DNA from: an uncultured Clostridia bacterium
GTDB lineage: Bacteria > Bacillota > Clostridia > RUG12999
Reading direction: 5' to 3'
Assembly: GCA_949739095.1 (NCBI GenBank)
Contig: CATIYX010000235.1
Span: forward strand, 1-8,545
DNA length: 8,545 bases
Shown: piece by piece, positions 5,822 to 8,545 of the stretch
Numbering within the stretch: position 1 is the first letter of the stretch
Layout of the letters: every line of letters starts with the position of its first letter
The notes under the pieces: model-generated
Databases searched by the model: none
What the model saw: only the letters and a program-made list of their open reading frames with translations
What the model was told of the DNA's origin: nothing
Position numbers and translations under genes: made by a program

Positions 5822-6145
5822 ATGAGTAAAATGCATATCAAGACAGGCGATAACGTCATTGTTATCTCCGGTAAAGATAAAGGCAAAAAAGGAAAAGTAA
5901 TCGAAGCGTTTCCGGCGCAGAACAAAGTAGTGGTGGAAAAAGTCAACATGGTCAGCCGCCACACAAAACCGCGCCGTCAAGGCGATGATGGCGGAATCCT
6001 GAAACAAGAAGCGCCGCTGTATGCGTCCAAAGTAATGAGGATTTGCGGAAAATGCGGCGAGCCGACCAGAATTGGCAGAAAGGTTCTGGGTGACGGAACC
6101 CGTGCCAGATACTGTAAACATTGCGGAGAAGTTCTGGACGACTAA
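5822..6145 (+). CDS. rplX: 50S ribosomal protein L24 with C-terminal zinc ribbon
   Basis: L24 (107 aa) initiates 50S assembly by binding the 5' domain of 23S rRNA. The KOW motif spans about residues 9-27 (GDNVIVISGKDKGKKGKVI). Near the C-terminus two CxxC pairs, Cys75/Cys78 and Cys98/Cys101, form a putative zinc ribbon around a PTRIGRKVLGDGTRARY segment. The B. subtilis L24 keeps the same region without these cysteines, so this is a C+ form; zinc binding is inferred. GAGGAGG (5808-5814) is 7 nt from this ATG and 16 nt from Met4, so the first ATG is chosen. Confidence 0.97.
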   Translation: MSKMHIKTGDNVIVISGKDKGKKGKVIEAFPAQNKVVVEKVNMVSRHTKPRRQGDDGGILKQEAPLYASKVMRICGKCGEPTRIGRKVLGDGTRARYCKHCGEVLDD

Positions 6146-6176
6146 CATCTTATGAAAAGGAAGGAGGAAAGCAGCA

Positions 6177-6719
6177 ATGGCGAGAATGAAAGAGTTTTAT
6201 ACAAAAGAAGTTGCTCCCGCGCTGATGAAAAAATTTGAATATAAAAGCGTAATGCAGATTCCGAAATTTGAGAAAATCGTTGTCAATATCGGAATGGGAG
6301 AAGCAAAAGAAAATCCGAAAGCGCTGGATGCAGCGGTAGCGGATCTCGAAGCCATCACTGGGCAGAAAGCGGTTGTGACAAAAGCGAAAAAATCTGTCGC
6401 AAACTTCAAACTCAGAGAAGGCATGAATATCGGTGTTAAGGTAACGCTTCGTGCAGAAAAAATGTACGAATTTATGGATAGATTGTTCAATGTTGCACTG
6501 CCGCGTGTACGTGACTTTCGGGGTATCAACCCGAACTCCTTTGACGGCAGAGGGAACTATTCCATGGGTGTGAGAGAACAGCTCATTTTCCCTGAAATTG
6601 AATATGACAAGATTGACAAAATCAGAGGTATGGATATTATCTTTGTGACGACTGCGCAGACTGATGAAGAAGCTCGTGAGTTATTAACGCTGATGGGTGC
6701 TCCGTTTAGTAAAAATTGA
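6177..6719 (+). CDS. rplE: 50S ribosomal protein L5
   Basis: L5 (180 aa) binds 5S rRNA together with L18 in the central protuberance and contacts P-site tRNA. IPKFEKIVVNIGMGEA (residues 28-43) and the AITGQKAVVTKAKKSVANFK run (59-78) are diagnostic. LREGMNIGVKVTLR (79-92) and FRGINPNSFDGRGNYSMGV (114-132) are also conserved, as is the C-terminal GMDIIFVTTAQTDEEARELL. The start follows AAGGAGG (6161-6167) at 9-nt spacing. In E. coli the S8 repressor acts on mRNA at the rplE start; I could not see an S8-like site here. Confidence 0.98.
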   Translation: MARMKEFYTKEVAPALMKKFEYKSVMQIPKFEKIVVNIGMGEAKENPKALDAAVADLEAITGQKAVVTKAKKSVANFKLREGMNIGVKVTLRAEKMYEFMDRLFNVALPRVRDFRGINPNSFDGRGNYSMGVREQLIFPEIEYDKIDKIRGMDIIFVTTAQTDEEARELLTLMGAPFSKN

Positions 6720-6727
6720 GAGGGGGT
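6720..6727 (+). promoter_or_regulatory. Variant ribosome binding site for rpsZ
   Basis: GAGGGGGT lies 8 nt before the GTG at 6736, immediately after the rplE stop. It departs from AGGAGGT by G for A, which would still pair with the anti-Shine-Dalgarno sequence as a G-U wobble. It is weaker than its neighbours and combined with a GTG start. Confidence 0.65.
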
Positions 6728-6735
6728 AAACAAAA

Positions 6736-6921
6736 GTGGCTAAAAAATCAATGGTGTTAAAACAGCAGAGAACGCCAAAGTATTCAACGAGATACTACAA
6801 CAGATGTAAATTGTGCGGACGTCCGCATGCATATTTGAGAAAATTCGGCATCTGCCGTATTTGCTTCCGTGAATTGGCGTATAAAGGTCAGATTCCGGGT
6901 GTGAAAAAGGCAAGCTGGTAA
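6736..6921 (+). CDS. rpsZ: 30S ribosomal protein S14, short zinc-binding type (S14 type Z)
   Basis: This 61-residue S14 is the short type found in Bacillota and Actinobacteria; the long type of E. coli is about 100 residues. It binds 16S rRNA in the 30S head with S3 and S10. The zinc site is visible as Cys24, Cys27, Cys40 and Cys43 in two CxxC pairs (CKLC and CRIC). The C-terminal GQIPGVKKASW is the family ending. Organisms with this type often hold a cysteine-free paralogue elsewhere that replaces it under zinc limitation. The GTG start and G-rich ribosome binding site may lower initiation relative to neighbours. The same gene is often named rpsN. Confidence 0.97.
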   Translation: MAKKSMVLKQQRTPKYSTRYYNRCKLCGRPHAYLRKFGICRICFRELAYKGQIPGVKKASW

Positions 6922-6957
6922 AAACAGAAACCGAGAGGAAGGAAGGAGGTACACTTC

Positions 6958-7356
6958 ATGAATATAACAGATCCGATTGCAGATATGCTGACAAGAATCA
7001 GAAACGCCAGCGCTGCAAAACATGATACTGTAGATATTCCGGCGTCAAACATGAAAAAAGCGATTGCCGAAATATTGAACAATGAAGGTTACATCAAAGG
7101 CTATCAACTGTTAGATGGCAATGTACAGGGTATCATTCGAGTCACGTTAAAATATGGTCAGGGAAAATCTTCTGCGATCTCCGGAATCAAAAGAGTGAGC
7201 AAGCCCGGACTTAGAATATATGCCGGCAAGGATGAGCTTCCGAAAGTGCTGCGGGGTATGGGTATTGCAATCATCTCAACCTCGAAAGGCATCATGACCG
7301 ACAAGGATGCGAGAAGCGCGAACGTGGGCGGAGAAGTTCTTGCATTTGTATGGTAA
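6958..7356 (+). CDS. rpsH: 30S ribosomal protein S8
   Basis: S8 (132 aa) binds helix 21 of 16S rRNA and organises the central domain. In E. coli it represses the spc operon. TDPIADMLTRIRNA (residues 4-17) is the N-terminal signature. GIKRVSKPGLRIY (76-88) and STSKGIMTDKDAR (107-119) carry the conserved RNA-binding residues, and the protein ends GGEVLAFVW. The ribosome binding site AAGGAGGT (6943-6950), with 7-nt spacing, is among the best matches in the window. Confidence 0.98.
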   Translation: MNITDPIADMLTRIRNASAAKHDTVDIPASNMKKAIAEILNNEGYIKGYQLLDGNVQGIIRVTLKYGQGKSSAISGIKRVSKPGLRIYAGKDELPKVLRGMGIAIISTSKGIMTDKDARSANVGGEVLAFVW

Positions 7357-7391
7357 TAGAAATTATGGAGAAAGCCGAGGAGGTGTAAACA

Positions 7392-7937
7392 GTGTCCAGA
7401 ATAGGAAAAATGCCTATCGCGATTCCGTCCGGCGTTGATGTGAAAATCGACGGTGCGAATGTGACGGTGAAAGGTCCCAAAGGAACACTGACAGACACAT
7501 TTGACTCACAAATCAAAGTGGAAGTACAAGGTTCTGAAGTGATCGTAACGCGGTCCAATGATGAAAAAAGAAACAGAGCGCTGCATGGGTTGACCCGCGC
7601 GCTGCTGAACAATATGGTAACCGGCGTTTCGGAAGGATTTGAAAAAGTCCTGGAAGTAAACGGTGTTGGTTACAGAGCCCAGAAACAGGGCAAAAAACTG
7701 GTGCTCAGCCTGGGATACTCCCATCCGGTTGAAATGGAAGAAAACGGCGACATCACTATTGATGTGCCCTCTCCCAACCAGATTATCATTAAAGGGATTG
7801 ACAAACAAAAAGTAGGTCAGTTCGCTGCGGAAGTACGGGAAAAAAGACCGCCGGAACCCTACAAGGGCAAAGGTATTAAATATGCGGATGAACACATCAG
7901 ACGTAAAGAAGGTAAAACAGGTAAAGCGAAGAAATAA
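7392..7937 (+). CDS. rplF: 50S ribosomal protein L6
   Basis: L6 (181 aa) is a two-domain duplicated protein near the sarcin-ricin loop and factor-binding site of the 50S subunit. SRIGKMPIAIPSGVDV (residues 2-17) and TVKGPKGTL (25-33) mark the first domain. VNGVGYRAQKQGKKLVLSLG (89-108) and RPPEPYKGKGIKYADE (152-167) mark the second, followed by a lysine-rich tail. Translation starts at GTG, 7 nt after GAGGAGGT (7377-7384). A short GC-rich hairpin lies just after the stop codon. Confidence 0.98.
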   Translation: MSRIGKMPIAIPSGVDVKIDGANVTVKGPKGTLTDTFDSQIKVEVQGSEVIVTRSNDEKRNRALHGLTRALLNNMVTGVSEGFEKVLEVNGVGYRAQKQGKKLVLSLGYSHPVEMEENGDITIDVPSPNQIIIKGIDKQKVGQFAAEVREKRPPEPYKGKGIKYADEHIRRKEGKTGKAKK

Positions 7938-7942
7938 TGCGG

Positions 7943-7959
7943 CGGCATGAGACATGCCG
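7943..7959 (+). other. Perfect GC-rich hairpin between rplF and rplR
   Basis: CGGCATG (7943-7949) and CATGCCG (7953-7959) form a perfect 7 bp stem with a 3-nt AGA loop, starting 6 nt after the rplF stop codon. The sequence behind it is only loosely T-rich (AACCTGAATTTCCTTATTTT), with no clean T-run at the stem base, so it is a poor intrinsic terminator. It may stabilise or mark a processing point in the mRNA; the function is unknown. Confidence 0.5.
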
Positions 7960-8002
7960 AACCTGAATTTCCTTATTTTGTAGCGGAGGAGGCGAAAACA
8001 AG

Positions 8003-8365
8003 ATGATAAAAAAAGCTGGAAGCAATGTTGCGAGAAAAAGACGCCACGCGCGTGTGCGTAAACATATCAGCGGAACAGCGCAGCGTCCGAGACTGTGCGT
8101 TTACCGTTCGCTCAGCAATATCTATGCGCAGGTAATCGATGACGTAGCCGGAAAAACCCTGGTAGCGGCTTCTTCTTTGGAAAAAGCCATGGAAGGGAAA
8201 AACGGCGGAAACGTCGAAGCGGCGAAAGAAGTCGGAAAACTGGTCGCAGAAAAAGCAAAAGCGGCAGGAATTACATCAGTTGTATTTGACCGCGGCGGCT
8301 ACATCTACCATGGACGGGTAGCGGCCTTAGCGGAAGGCGCCAGGGAAGGCGGCTTGGAATTCTAA
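8003..8365 (+). CDS. rplR: 50S ribosomal protein L18
   Basis: L18 (120 aa) binds 5S rRNA and, with L5, attaches it to the 50S central protuberance. The basic N-terminus has ARKRRHARVRKHISGTAQRP (residues 10-29), then LCVYRSLSNIYAQVIDD (31-47), a helical middle, and VVFDRGGYIYHGRV (93-106) with the terminal GGLEF typical of the family. AGGAGG (7987-7992) lies 10 nt before the ATG. Its GGAGGCGAAAACA segment is repeated exactly upstream of rpsE. Confidence 0.98.
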   Translation: MIKKAGSNVARKRRHARVRKHISGTAQRPRLCVYRSLSNIYAQVIDDVAGKTLVAASSLEKAMEGKNGGNVEAAKEVGKLVAEKAKAAGITSVVFDRGGYIYHGRVAALAEGAREGGLEF

Positions 8366-8416
8366 TAGAACTGTTTTGAAATAGACCCTATAGTTTGCAA
8401 GAAGGAGGCGAAAACA

Positions 8417-8545
8417 ATGGCGGAAAAAATGATGGATTCTAACGTACCGGAACTGAAAGAAAAGGTTGTTACGATAAATCGTGTTGCCAAGGTTGTGAAA
8501 GGTGGTAGAACCTTCCGTTTCAGCGCACTGGTTGTTGTCGGTGAC
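8417..8545 (+). CDS. rpsE: 30S ribosomal protein S5 (5' part, cut by window end)
   Basis: The first 43 codons of S5 are present, in frame to the last base of the window. S5 lies at the back of the 30S subunit near the mRNA entry channel and takes part in decoding accuracy and mRNA unwinding. LKEKVVTINRVAKVVKGGRT (residues 13-32) followed by FRFSALVVVGD (33-43) is the start of its double-stranded-RNA-binding-like domain. The accuracy-related loop residues further along cannot all be checked. AAGGAGG (8402-8408) gives 8-nt spacing. Placement after rplR is the canonical spc order. Confidence 0.97.
   Translation, partial: MAEKMMDSNVPELKEKVVTINRVAKVVKGGRTFRFSALVVVGD

Noticed and set aside
8369..8395. 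Stem made of AACT and ATAG pairing with CTATAGTT between rplR and rpsE
   Set aside because: It needs an 8-nt bulge and is AT-rich, so it is unlikely to be stable.

Overview
This window is a continuous run of ribosomal protein genes on the + strand: the S10 operon joined directly to most of the spc operon, in canonical bacterial order. The order is rpsJ, rplC, rplD, rplW, rplB, rpsS, rplV, rpsC, rplP, rpmC, rpsQ, rplN, rplX, rplE, rpsZ (short zinc-type S14), rpsH, rplF, rplR, and the first 43 codons of rpsE. All 18 complete genes have family-typical lengths and intact motifs. I see no frameshift, fusion, insertion, mobile element, tRNA, CRISPR array or reverse-strand gene.

The organism is most likely a member of the Bacillota (Firmicutes). 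S10 carries the VHKYKDSREQFE loop typical of that phylum, S14 is the short four-cysteine type, L24 has a C-terminal four-cysteine zinc ribbon, and nearly every gene has a strong AGGAGG ribosome binding site. Some L3 features hint at Negativicutes, but I cannot settle the class from sequence alone.

Layout: positions 1-139 are an upstream leader with mutually exclusive hairpins, an untested candidate attenuator. Positions 140-5312 hold the S10-operon genes (S10, L3, L4, L23, L2, S19, L22, S3, L16, L29, S17). Positions 5402-8545 hold the spc-operon genes (L14, L24, L5, S14, S8, L6, L18, S5 partial). Gaps are mostly 16-60 nt. rplD/rplW overlap by 1 nt, rplP/rpmC overlap by 11 nt, rplV/rpsC are 3 nt apart and rpsC/rplP 1 nt apart. 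The largest gaps are the 106 nt between rpsJ and rplC and the 89 nt before rplN. No stretch above 300 bases lacks a gene, and no convincing internal promoter or terminator separates the S10 and spc parts, so a single long transcript is likely, as known for the Bacillus subtilis S10-spc-alpha cluster.

Together the genes supply 8 small-subunit and 11 large-subunit proteins, including most of the early rRNA-binding ones. I found no new protein system. The points worth a second look are RNA-level: the switch-like leader, the hairpin before rplC and the hairpin before rplR. Several gene starts are also refined here from ribosome binding site position (rplD, rplV, rpmC, rplN).
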